DNA of 64,000 nt from a virus: the IMG/VR virus record IMGVR_UViG_3300042465_005589, positions 1-64,000 of that record. One strand, written 5' to 3'. Positions within the stretch are counted from its first letter, which is position 1, and the number at the start of each line of letters is the position of its first letter. Under the pieces are notes generated by a model. That model ran no database searches. It saw nothing but the letters and a program-made list of their open reading frames with translations, and was not told where the DNA came from. Positions 44,402 to 52,498 of this stretch are shown here, piece by piece. The translations under genes and the position numbers were made by a program.

Positions 44402-44596
44402 ATGTTAATAATTAAATTAGATAAAAATACATCAATAGAGAAAGCGTTAAAACTCTATAAAAGTAAAGTTATTAAGACACGTCAAAGCTCTGAACTTAAT
44501 AAAAGAAAAGAATTTATTAAACCTTCCGTAAAAAAAAGAAACGTGTTAGCAAAAGCTAAACACGTTCAATTAAAATATTATTCGGATAATAATTAA
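44402..44596 (+). CDS. rpsU: ribosomal protein bS21 (Bacteroidota type)
   Basis: A 64-residue protein when started at MLIIKLDKNTSIEKALKLYK, the ATG with the normal S21 start. An upstream TTG adds six residues. The pattern R-x-x-F-I-K-P-S-V-x-K-R (KEFIKPSVKKR), preceded by a basic helix, is the bS21 signature and closest in form to Bacteroidota S21. S21 sits at the 30S platform near the 16S rRNA 3' end and affects start-site choice. It lies alone on the plus strand among minus-strand head genes. Phage-borne S21 is known from other phages. Confidence 0.78.
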   Translation: MLIIKLDKNTSIEKALKLYKSKVIKTRQSSELNKRKEFIKPSVKKRNVLAKAKHVQLKYYSDNN

Positions 44597-45312
44597 AGAT
44601 TTTCTTTTAAACTTTTAAGTTTAAAATAAGTCAACTTGTCGTATTTCTCAGATATCACTTTTGTAAGTGTTTCATCAATCCTACCTTTCACTGAATTATC
44701 TTCAGATGACTCTTTCATTGCATTTAATTTATCAACCACACTTTCTTTAAGAGTGTTAAATTTAATTGATAATTCTTTATCATCTTCAGACAACAATTTA
44801 ACAATTTCTTTTTTATCAGACTCACTTAAACCATCAATATAATTTTTAATGGTTTTGTTTGCAACACTAACCATAGTTGATAATGGAAGTTCAATACCTT
44901 TAGTTTGTATAACCGGTATTTTTTTTAAATTTTCTAAAATTAAATTTTTACTTTTAAGTCTTGATTCAATAGTTAAAACATCTGTTGAAAATAGGTTGTC
45001 AATGTTTTCATATGAATTATTTGATTTCGTATTTTTAACCCATGTATTTAATTTTTTTAAATCTGCCGGTAAAATTTTATTAACAGCATTTTCATATAGA
45101 GTAATACATTCATGGATGTATTCTCTTGAATATGAATCATTCAAACCTTTTCTAGTGTTTAATTCATCATACATGTAGAAAATTTTACTAACATTTTTAT
45201 TTTCTAATACAAGTTTTTTAAATGTTTTTAATTCGTCTTTAAATGTATCGTTTTTATACGATTCAAGTAATACGTTTTCTATCTTCGATTTTAATATTCC
45301 AAACTTTGTCAT
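44593..45312 (-). CDS. hypothetical helical protein of the head module
   Basis: A 239-residue protein when started at MTKFGILKSKIENVLLESYK, the ATG behind a TATTTAT element. It is almost all helical and charged, with Lys, Asp, Glu and Ser dominating, and no catalytic motif. LLE-S near residue 17 resembles a prohead-protease site. Position right after the portal gene suggests a prohead core or internal head protein. The stop overlaps the convergent bS21 gene by 4 bp. Confidence 0.5.
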   Translation of the reverse strand: MTKFGILKSKIENVLLESYKNDTFKDELKTFKKLVLENKNVSKIFYMYDELNTRKGLNDSYSREYIHECITLYENAVNKILPADLKKLNTWVKNTKSNNSYENIDNLFSTDVLTIESRLKSKNLILENLKKIPVIQTKGIELPLSTMVSVANKTIKNYIDGLSESDKKEIVKLLSEDDKELSIKFNTLKESVVDKLNAMKESSEDNSVKGRIDETLTKVISEKYDKLTYFKLKSLKENL

Positions 45313-45325
45313 TTTCTTTTTAATT

Positions 45326-45332
45326 ATAAATA
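45326..45332 (-). promoter_or_regulatory. candidate late promoter core (TATTTAT)
   Basis: Minus-strand GATATTTATAATTAAAAAG lies 13 bp before the ATG at 45312 and helped choose that start. Confidence 0.5.
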
Positions 45333-47189
45333 TCAATCATTTAAGATTTTATCCAATTCTTTCTCGATATCACCTAAAGAATTTCTTGCTCGAGATAAAT
45401 CAATATACGAATCATCTTCAGTTAAACTACGGCTTTCCAATAAAATGTTCATATTCTCCCGTGTTTTTGATTCAGGTGTTAATTCTGCTTCACCACCAGC
45501 TTCAGGCGCTCCACCCGGTTCAGGTGCTCCACCCGGTTCAGGTGCTCCACCTAATTCAGACTCAAGACCACCTAAGGCACCTCCTCCACCAGCAGGTGGT
45601 GGTGCAGGAACAGCTCCACCAACAGCGGTTGTTCCGGATTTACTTGCGTATAATTTATCAATAGTATCAAATACTCCTGTATGAGTGATAATTGTTGCGG
45701 TATTAGTTAACTCAGCACCAACGGCTTTTTCAATACGTTGTTGTTGTAAATCTAATTTAATTTCTTCATCAGAGAATCCTAACACATGTTTTTTAGCCCA
45801 TGTTACCGATACCGGAGCAATACCTTCGATAGCAGCCACTGCGTCTTTATACAATAAAATTTTCTCTTTCCAAATATCGATTTTTAATAAATCGGCTTGT
45901 GAAGATGGGTTAGTTAATGCCAATGTAAAGTTTGATAATTCATCCTCAAACCCTAATAAAAATAAATGAATAATTGCGATTTTGTTTAATTCTGCAATCA
46001 TCGATTTTTGTATTCTATTAATTGTTCTTGCGAAACGAATATCCATTAATGATAGATTTTTACCATCACCAGTAACTTCTTCAAAACCTAAGAATGCTTT
46101 AGGTACACGAAGAGCGGTTAACAATTTCTTTTGGATGTATTCAATATCCGCAATCTCAGCTAAGTTTTGTGCTCCCGGTAATGTATCAATTGGGTTTGGT
46201 GCCGCAGGGTCACGAACAGGAATAAAGTAATCTTGGTCAACAGCCATTTGATTGAATCTCATATCAACATTACCTGTTTGAGAATCCACAACTTGACTTC
46301 TTTTAAATTTATTAGCAACACGTTGTACATACGGTTCAACATCTTTATCATCCATGTTACCAACATAAACTTTAAAAACACGTCTTTCAGGTGCTCTTGA
46401 TGTTCTATAAATTAACATCGCATCTTCAGACAATAATAATTGTTTCCATATACGTCTTGCTTTCTCTAACATAGAAGTACCATAAGGAAGTTTTCTATCA
46501 TCACCTAGTAATCTAAAGTGAGCTATCTCCCATGAATTAAACTCCATGTCTTTAACTTTCCATTTGAAACGTAAACCCCTATTTTCAAGTGGTTCATCAA
46601 CATTTGCCGCCTTCGCAGCCATACCACGTTCCAAACGTTCAATTTCAATGTTTGGTAATTGCATACATCCAACAATACCTTTTTCAGCATCCAATTTTAG
46701 ATACACAAAATTATCCCCATATTTACAAGTGTTTCTTGTCCACATAGGTAAGTTAGTATTTAAATCTAAAACATTGTTAAATAAATCCGTTAAGATACTT
46801 TTTATTCTTTTTGATTCAGAATAAATTTGTAACATATAACCATTTTGGTCAACAGTTGTTGATTCCTCACCATAGATATCTAATGCCGCAGAAATTTCAG
46901 GAGTGTACTCCATAGATTCATAATCATAAAATGACGCTAAACGAGTTGGTTCATAATATACCGCTTGGGTATATAAGTTACTCTCAATTTTAGTCCATTG
47001 GTTGGCTAAGTAATAAGTTTGTTGTGCCTGTAATTTTTCTCTCTCGTATTCGGCTTTAGATGTGGTTTTTAATAATTCCTTCTTATCTAACTTATATACG
47101 GGATAATCTTGGTTCAATAACGAGTTCGGTCCAAATGCTTTGGATAATCTTTGCCAAACTGTTAAATCATTATTTTGATTGTTTTCCAT
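45333..47189 (-). CDS. portal protein (gp20-like)
   Basis: A 618-residue protein. It has gp20-family features. YYEPTRLASFYDYESMEYTP lies near residues 75-95. Next come VYLKLDAEKGIVGCMQLPN, then HFRLLGDDRKLPYGTSMLEK followed by ARRIWKQLLLSEDAMLIYR, and SLMDIRFARTINRIQKSMIA. The portal is the dodecameric ring at the head vertex through which DNA is packaged. The C-terminus has an unusual Gly/Pro/Ala-rich stretch with GGAPEPGGAPEPGGAPEAGG before a final helix. The gene order terminase-portal-protease-scaffold-capsid matches T4. Confidence 0.85.
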   Translation of the reverse strand: MENNQNNDLTVWQRLSKAFGPNSLLNQDYPVYKLDKKELLKTTSKAEYEREKLQAQQTYYLANQWTKIESNLYTQAVYYEPTRLASFYDYESMEYTPEISAALDIYGEESTTVDQNGYMLQIYSESKRIKSILTDLFNNVLDLNTNLPMWTRNTCKYGDNFVYLKLDAEKGIVGCMQLPNIEIERLERGMAAKAANVDEPLENRGLRFKWKVKDMEFNSWEIAHFRLLGDDRKLPYGTSMLEKARRIWKQLLLSEDAMLIYRTSRAPERRVFKVYVGNMDDKDVEPYVQRVANKFKRSQVVDSQTGNVDMRFNQMAVDQDYFIPVRDPAAPNPIDTLPGAQNLAEIADIEYIQKKLLTALRVPKAFLGFEEVTGDGKNLSLMDIRFARTINRIQKSMIAELNKIAIIHLFLLGFEDELSNFTLALTNPSSQADLLKIDIWKEKILLYKDAVAAIEGIAPVSVTWAKKHVLGFSDEEIKLDLQQQRIEKAVGAELTNTATIITHTGVFDTIDKLYASKSGTTAVGGAVPAPPPAGGGGALGGLESELGGAPEPGGAPEPGGAPEAGGEAELTPESKTRENMNILLESRSLTEDDSYIDLSRARNSLGDIEKELDKILND

Positions 47190-47218
47190 ATGAAAAATTT
47201 AAATATTTTTTTATTTTA

Positions 47219-47225
47219 ATAAATA
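47219..47225 (-). promoter_or_regulatory. candidate late promoter core (TATTTAT)
   Basis: Minus-strand CTATTTATTAAAATAAAAA lies 29 bp before the portal ATG. Confidence 0.45.
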
Positions 47226-47246
47226 GTTGAGATTAATCAATTATTA

Positions 47247-47930
47247 TCATGGGATGGTTGGTGTGGGGGTTGGCATAGGATAATTTGCTGGTGGTGTTGG
47301 TATAGGGAATGGGTGACATTCAACAATTAAATTGTCATCATTTTCCGCAGTAATTCTAATATAATCCTCAGTTGCCAAGTAACAAATTTCAACAATTGGT
47401 GACGGAGTCATAGTAGGTGTTGGTGTAGGCGTTGGAGTACTTGTTGGTGGTGGTGTCGGTGTTGGTGTCGGTGTTGGTTCAGGAGTAGGTGTTGGAGGAA
47501 GAGCTCCACTAAACACATCAATTGTTTTAGGTTTTTTGAATTCCGGTGCAAATACTTTAACACTTAAAATGTCTTGACCCGGTACAACCATTCTAGAACC
47601 TGCAAAAATATTTCCAGATTTTTTTCTATTTTCAAAACTACCACCTTTTGTGGTACTTTTGTTCAATGCGGTATAGATAATAGATTCTGACGCAAAATTA
47701 AGTCCGCCACCACTAGGTTTAAAAATTGACTCAACTCTATAACTTAAAATGTTTTGTCCCGGAACAACCATTGTCGAACCAGCGATAGCATTACCTGATT
47801 TTTTCCTATTCTCAAATCCACCTGATTTACCAACACCAGTATTAAGTAAACCATTCGAGTACAAATCTGCATTTGCGTCAAAGGTTATACTATTATTTAA
47901 TGATGAGGTCTTTCTATCGGTGGTACCCAT
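47247..47930 (-). CDS. structural protein with duplicated motif and Pro-Thr linker
   Basis: A 227-residue protein. The N-terminal half has a near-exact internal duplication: GGFENRKKSGNAIAGSTMVV then PGQNILS, and GGSFENRKKSGNIFAGSRMV then VPGQDILS. A Pro-Thr linker ([17 protein letters not shown]) follows, then a C-terminal piece with EICYLATEDYIRITAENDDN. The gene stands between portal and terminase, where T4 has tail sheath and tube genes. Probably a virion decoration protein, as PT linkers are seen in two fibre-region proteins here too. Confidence 0.55.
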   Translation of the reverse strand: MGTTDRKTSSLNNSITFDANADLYSNGLLNTGVGKSGGFENRKKSGNAIAGSTMVVPGQNILSYRVESIFKPSGGGLNFASESIIYTALNKSTTKGGSFENRKKSGNIFAGSRMVVPGQDILSVKVFAPEFKKPKTIDVFSGALPPTPTPEPTPTPTPTPPPTSTPTPTPTPTMTPSPIVEICYLATEDYIRITAENDDNLIVECHPFPIPTPPANYPMPTPTPTIP

Positions 47931-47943
47931 TTATGTTTATTTG

Positions 47944-47950
47944 ATAAATA
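47944..47950 (-). promoter_or_regulatory. candidate late promoter core (TATTTAT)
   Basis: Minus-strand AATATTTATCAAATAAAC lies 13 bp before the ATG of the PT-linker gene. Confidence 0.45.
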
Positions 47951-49720
47951 TTATCTATTCCCAAATAACCAGCCGTATTTTAGATAATCGTCTTTACTTA
48001 TATTACCATTACTGAATTGACCAACTCTTTCATTGGTGTTAGGAATTACAGGGTTAAACGATATGGCTTCTCTAACATTATCATTATTACTAATCGACCA
48101 AGAATCAATCATCGCTTTGGTATGTTCAGTCACTTTTGTTAATTTACTGAATGAAGATTCTGCAACATATGTCGCCATAGCAATCGACATAATTAAATCG
48201 TCGTGATGACCCTTTTGATGGTCAGGTCGACCATTCATATAGATAAATGTATTCATTTCGTTATATAGTCTTGAACTATATATCCTGAACCCGTGTCTCA
48301 TAACTTCTTCATAAGACGCTATAATTTGTACCCTCTTATTGTTAAAGTTAATACCAGGTATTTTTTCAGCAGCTTTTGGGTCGTACTTCCATTTGTTCGC
48401 GGAATCAACACCATCAATGTATAAATCTTTGAAATTCATTTCCTGTAACTTTCTCGCTGTCGATACTCCCATTCCACCTGTAATATCAATAACGACAAAA
48501 CAAGAATATAATGTTGCCCATTTGTGACAAATTTCCGCCATCGTATCGGGGGGTAATTTTCCAACATATTCAGCAACTTGTTCCATAGTGTCAAAATCAA
48601 CAATTTGAAAAGAACTAAAATCTTCTGAATCTCCACGAGAAACGTCAACACCCATGATATATTTATGTCCAACAATAGGGTCTTTCCAAATCCAAAGAGC
48701 GTTACCCATTCTTTTACTTATTGGTTCTAAAATCATGTTTTCACGAATCTTATTCATCATAATAGAATCAAATACGTTATCACCCGAACCTAAAAAGTTA
48801 CATTCTAACTCCTGAGATACTTTACGTTTATCGTATTTTAATTTTTTAACCATCGCCTCAAACCAAGAAGAACAAGGTTTAAAACCGGCATCCATAATAA
48901 TTCTTAATTCTTTGTAATTTCTATCCTCATATGGTATTTTAGCCCAATCAATAATGTCGTCCGGTTTGTAATCTTCTTTATTTAATAAATAATGAATAAC
49001 ATCCTCAGTTTTAACTAAATATAAATCTTTAGTATAACGTGGGTCACGATACCAAAACATTTCTGTAATTTTGAAATCATTCATATTACGTAATGCTTGG
49101 TCATATATCTCATAATAAATCGCGTCATAACCATTAGGTGTGGAGACAACAATTACTTTACCACCCGTAGATAGAGAAGCCATACAGGCAGCCCAAAAGT
49201 CACTATCAGCCTCAATAAAGGCTGCCTCATCAAATATAAGTATGGTTGGTGTAAATCCACGTAAGGCATCCTTAGATGTCGCAACGGCTTTAACCTCACA
49301 CCCATTTGTTAATTTATAATGTTTTTGAGAATTTTTTGTTTTGTCAAAGTCAACACCTGTCCAAGAAGGCCATTGACCAACAAACGCTTTTATTTTATTA
49401 GCCATCTCTAATGAGGTGTCTAATTTATTGGCGATAATTAGAATTTTTTCAGGGGTTTCTTTTCTTGCGAATACAAGTTTTCGTGACATCCAAGCCGCAG
49501 TAACTGTTGATACTCCGGCTTGTCTATACTTCAATGCAATGTTTTCATTGTATTCTTCGTAATCTTGGAGTAAGGATAATTGGTCAGGAAAAAGTTCCAA
49601 TGGAACATATTTTTTAACTGTATTATCGTATGTTTCTAAATACGTTTTGAGTGCGTACTCAACATCTCTACTACATTTTACGTATTCTATTAATACTTGT
49701 TCTTTAGTTAAATTTGACAT
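47951..49720 (-). CDS. terminase large subunit (gp17-like)
   Basis: A 589-residue packaging motor. The ATPase domain has a variant Walker A, KYRQAGVSTVTAAW (residues 64-77, no usual GKT Lys), and Walker B TILIFDEAAFIE. The motif III region is GGKVIVVSTPNG. The nuclease domain carries Asp ligands in IMGVDVSRGDSEDFSSFQIV, a second site around VVIDITGGMGV, and HHDDLIMSIAMATYV near the end. Cuts and pumps concatemeric DNA into proheads. It ends upstream of the PT-linker gene; internal proteins lie upstream of it. Confidence 0.88.
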   Translation of the reverse strand: MSNLTKEQVLIEYVKCSRDVEYALKTYLETYDNTVKKYVPLELFPDQLSLLQDYEEYNENIALKYRQAGVSTVTAAWMSRKLVFARKETPEKILIIANKLDTSLEMANKIKAFVGQWPSWTGVDFDKTKNSQKHYKLTNGCEVKAVATSKDALRGFTPTILIFDEAAFIEADSDFWAACMASLSTGGKVIVVSTPNGYDAIYYEIYDQALRNMNDFKITEMFWYRDPRYTKDLYLVKTEDVIHYLLNKEDYKPDDIIDWAKIPYEDRNYKELRIIMDAGFKPCSSWFEAMVKKLKYDKRKVSQELECNFLGSGDNVFDSIMMNKIRENMILEPISKRMGNALWIWKDPIVGHKYIMGVDVSRGDSEDFSSFQIVDFDTMEQVAEYVGKLPPDTMAEICHKWATLYSCFVVIDITGGMGVSTARKLQEMNFKDLYIDGVDSANKWKYDPKAAEKIPGINFNNKRVQIIASYEEVMRHGFRIYSSRLYNEMNTFIYMNGRPDHQKGHHDDLIMSIAMATYVAESSFSKLTKVTEHTKAMIDSWSISNNDNVREAISFNPVIPNTNERVGQFSNGNISKDDYLKYGWLFGNR

Positions 49721-49735
49721 AAGTCAACTTGGTTA

Positions 49736-51103
49736 TTAGAATCCAAGAGATGATAAGTCAATATCGTCTAAATCATCAAAATCATCATTATAGTCATCAT
49801 CATCACTATCTTCATCAGACATTTTTGATTCGTACTCATGTTTTTTAAGGATTTCTACAATCTCATTAACCATTCTATCAATCATCTTTTTAGCTTCCGG
49901 TTTATCTGCCATAATAGCTTTCGCTAATGTTATAAAATCTTTTGCTTCTAATTGAGACAATTTCATAAATAAATATTGTTGAAGATGTCTTTGGTCCTCT
50001 TCATATAATTTGTCAGGCCAAACATTTCTAAATTTTTCCCAAAATATTGGTCCTAACCTTGAATCCCATATTTCAGCTGGTAATGTATCTTCAGCACCAA
50101 CAACCATACTTCTTTGAACAGGGTCGTTCGGTAAGCCTTGGTCACCATATAATGAGTAAATACCTTTTACAATTTCGTGAACTAATAATGGAAAGGTAAA
50201 AGCTTTTGCTTTAATTGTTGGTGGGTCAGTTTCAGGGTCTGCTTCAGATTGTCCCATTTGACCACTACCACCACCTGCCATTCCTTCCATATCAGGATAT
50301 AACCAATATAAGTGTTCCATTAATGATTGTGTTACACCATATAAATTTAGTAGCTCAGGATTCAATCTATTTATTTCATCACTAACTAATGTATACATAT
50401 GACCACCTTTAAATGCCGCTCCTTGAACTAATGAATTAATCATTCTTCTTTTCGCTTTTTCTAAATTAAATTTTTCCATAGAATCCATAAAGTCTTCTAT
50501 TTCTTCTTGGTGTTCTTCACTTTCTTTAAATGCTTCTTCTACGTCTTCTTCATCCGGTTCTTCAGCTTTATTTTGCATTCCCTCAGAGGCTCCCATAGAA
50601 CCACTAACTAATTCAACATCAAATTGTAATTGTCCTTCAGGAATACCTAATTCTTTTTTAACTAAATTAACCGCTAAATTTTCAAGATATTCTTTATGTT
50701 GACCTTCAACTTGTTTAATTTGTTGTAAACTACGCATAACAGAACTCATTAAACCCATCATAGGGTTATTTCCTTGAATTGGTGTAGTATCACCTAAAAA
50801 CCTTCTTACTTTATCAACGGAGTCTTTAAATCGTTGAGAAGAAATTAATTCAACAAAGTCGTTATCACCATCTTGTGGTAATGCAGGGTGTTCGGCGTAT
50901 GGGGTTTTTCTTTGAGTAATTTGTCTTTCAATACCCGGTTCCATTCTTTCAGGTCCTTCATAACCAACAGGAGCCTCATTTAAAAGACGATTAATTTTTG
51001 TTAATCTAGTTTGTTGACTATTAGTCAATCCTTCATTAATCAATTTCCTATCTAAATCACTTTTGATTTTTAATATTTTTTCCATTTCTAAATTTACGCT
51101 CAT
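49736..51103 (-). CDS. probable internal or head-module virion protein
   Basis: A 455-residue protein. The N-terminus includes DRKLINEG at about residues 19-25 and INRLLNEAPVGYEGPERM, with LNE-A near residue 43 as a plausible prohead-protease cut. The middle is strongly acidic (EEDVEEAFKESEEHQEEIED). The C-terminal domain contains FWEKFRNVWPDKLYEEDQRH and a final Asp/Ser run (SDEDSDDDDYNDDFDDLDD). I do not recognise the family. Adjacent to the terminase gene in one operon. Confidence 0.5.
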   Translation of the reverse strand: MSVNLEMEKILKIKSDLDRKLINEGLTNSQQTRLTKINRLLNEAPVGYEGPERMEPGIERQITQRKTPYAEHPALPQDGDNDFVELISSQRFKDSVDKVRRFLGDTTPIQGNNPMMGLMSSVMRSLQQIKQVEGQHKEYLENLAVNLVKKELGIPEGQLQFDVELVSGSMGASEGMQNKAEEPDEEDVEEAFKESEEHQEEIEDFMDSMEKFNLEKAKRRMINSLVQGAAFKGGHMYTLVSDEINRLNPELLNLYGVTQSLMEHLYWLYPDMEGMAGGGSGQMGQSEADPETDPPTIKAKAFTFPLLVHEIVKGIYSLYGDQGLPNDPVQRSMVVGAEDTLPAEIWDSRLGPIFWEKFRNVWPDKLYEEDQRHLQQYLFMKLSQLEAKDFITLAKAIMADKPEAKKMIDRMVNEIVEILKKHEYESKMSDEDSDDDDYNDDFDDLDDIDLSSLGF

Positions 51104-51105
51104 AA

Positions 51106-52098
51106 TTATTTTGTTTTTAACCCTAATTGATTAAATTTTAAAAAACTTGGTAATTCTTTTTTTATTGCCTTAGGAGCACCTTGTTTACTAGGGTCCGGAG
51201 CAAAAGGATGTTTTGGTTTAACACCAGGGCTAACTTTTGGTTTTGCTGGTGCTGTTTTAGTGTCCTCATCCATTTCATGTTTTTTTGCTTTAGGAGCTCC
51301 TTTTTTATTAGGGTCCGGTTGAAATGGGTGTTTTGGTTTAACACCAGGACTAACTTTTGGTTTTGCGGGAGCAGTTTTAGTATCTCCTTCAATTAATTTT
51401 AAAAAATCTTGTTTAGACATTTTAGGTGTTATATGTTTTTCAACTAATCTCATGATGTGTTTTTCTATTTTGTTTTCACCAATAGTAACACTTGGAGATA
51501 TTTTTGTCAAATTTTTTTTAAATCCTCCGGAGACAGCTGCCTCTAATTTCTTATCATAATCTTTAAAGTTAAAATCTTCTTTTGTTTCTTTTTTCTTTTC
51601 AGGTAATTTGTTAAATTTAGTGTTTTGGGCAAATTCATCAGCCATTCTACACCATTTATCTCTAACTTTTTTAGATTGAGATTTATCGTTACATCTTGCA
51701 AAAAAATATTTTTGTTGACTTTTAGATTCAAATTTTTCTTGAAGTTGACTGTCAGAATCATCATCCATACCATCAGGTCCTTGAACCTGTACAGGAGATT
51801 GACTTACCTCACCTTTATCAATATCATTATTATCTACATTACTATCTTCAGTAAATTCTACTTTACCATCAGGTAACATTTTAGCCATCGTCTTTCCTTG
51901 AGTAGATACACCTTTTTTAATTTCATCCGGTGTCGCAATAACTTTAGTTGATGTAACTGTTTGAACTTCTTTAGGTTCTTTCTTACTTTCCAATAAACGA
52001 GTAAACAATGAATTAACTTGTTTTTCTGATAAATATTGTAGTGTTGAGGCTTTAAATCCTTCTTTAATAAGTTTTAATTTTTTTTGATTAGTGTTCAT
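51106..52098 (-). CDS. probable internal protein with duplicated Lys/Pro-rich motif
   Basis: A 330-residue protein when started at MNTNQKKLKLIKEGFKASTL; an upstream TTG is less likely. LIKE-G at residues 10-13 may be a prohead-protease site. The C-terminus holds two copies of about 37 residues: TKTAPAKPKVSPGVKPKHPF then QPDPNKKGAPKAKK, and a second copy with APDPSKQGAPKAIK. The protein is basic, consistent with contact with DNA. It overlaps the upstream gene by 11 bp. Role inferred only. Confidence 0.5.
   Translation of the reverse strand: MNTNQKKLKLIKEGFKASTLQYLSEKQVNSLFTRLLESKKEPKEVQTVTSTKVIATPDEIKKGVSTQGKTMAKMLPDGKVEFTEDSNVDNNDIDKGEVSQSPVQVQGPDGMDDDSDSQLQEKFESKSQQKYFFARCNDKSQSKKVRDKWCRMADEFAQNTKFNKLPEKKKETKEDFNFKDYDKKLEAAVSGGFKKNLTKISPSVTIGENKIEKHIMRLVEKHITPKMSKQDFLKLIEGDTKTAPAKPKVSPGVKPKHPFQPDPNKKGAPKAKKHEMDEDTKTAPAKPKVSPGVKPKHPFAPDPSKQGAPKAIKKELPSFLKFNQLGLKTK
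51166..51390 (-). repeat. imperfect direct repeat (two copies of about 105 bp)
   Basis: Copies at about 51166-51270 and 51288-51390 share long identical runs, including GGTTTAACACCAGG and ACTTTTGGTTTTGC on the plus strand. They encode the duplicated Lys/Pro-rich motif, so the duplication is in frame. Confidence 0.75.
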
Positions 52099-52498
52099 AT
52101 ACAACTTTTTTTTCAAATTCTAAAACGATATCTCGTTCATATAATTTATTTTTTACTGATTCTTCTGTTTCTCCAAACGAGAAAACTAGTCTAGTTTGTC
52201 TATCAAAATCAACATCATCACTTTCATTTTCATACCCTAAGGCTATTATACCATCCATAGAATCAATCATTGAAAAATAATCAGAGTTTTGAATTACTGA
52301 CATGGTTACCATATCATTCTTCAAAACTCCTACTTTTTTTATGTGTTCTAAATCAGGTGGGAGAGGATATCTATTGGACGGTTTTGAGTCCCAGTTTTCC
52401 CCCCAAATGTTTTCCGAACTATCTGAGAAAATAAATTCATATATGTTATCTCCTTTATAGTTTGGACCTAATTCATTAACATATATTAAATAACTCAT
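52088..52498 (-). CDS. hypothetical protein (136 aa)
   Basis: A 136-residue protein beginning MSYLIYVNELGPNYKGDNIY, acidic and strand-rich. A segment IWGENWDSKPSNRYPLPPDL could be a conserved loop. T4-like phages of related type often carry a small protein starting 'YLIYVNELG', but I cannot name it. It overlaps both neighbours slightly (11 bp and 4 bp), so it is translationally linked with the internal-protein genes. Confidence 0.5.
   Translation of the reverse strand: MSYLIYVNELGPNYKGDNIYEFIFSDSSENIWGENWDSKPSNRYPLPPDLEHIKKVGVLKNDMVTMSVIQNSDYFSMIDSMDGIIALGYENESDDVDFDRQTRLVFSFGETEESVKNKLYERDIVLEFEKKVVYEH

Noticed and set aside
45386-46230. Several plus-strand ORFs over the portal gene
   Set aside because: They oppose a well-supported portal protein and show no motif.
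51181-51876. Plus-strand Phe/Arg-rich ORFs
   Set aside because: Antisense to the duplicated Lys/Pro-rich protein; their bias is the reverse of lysine codons.
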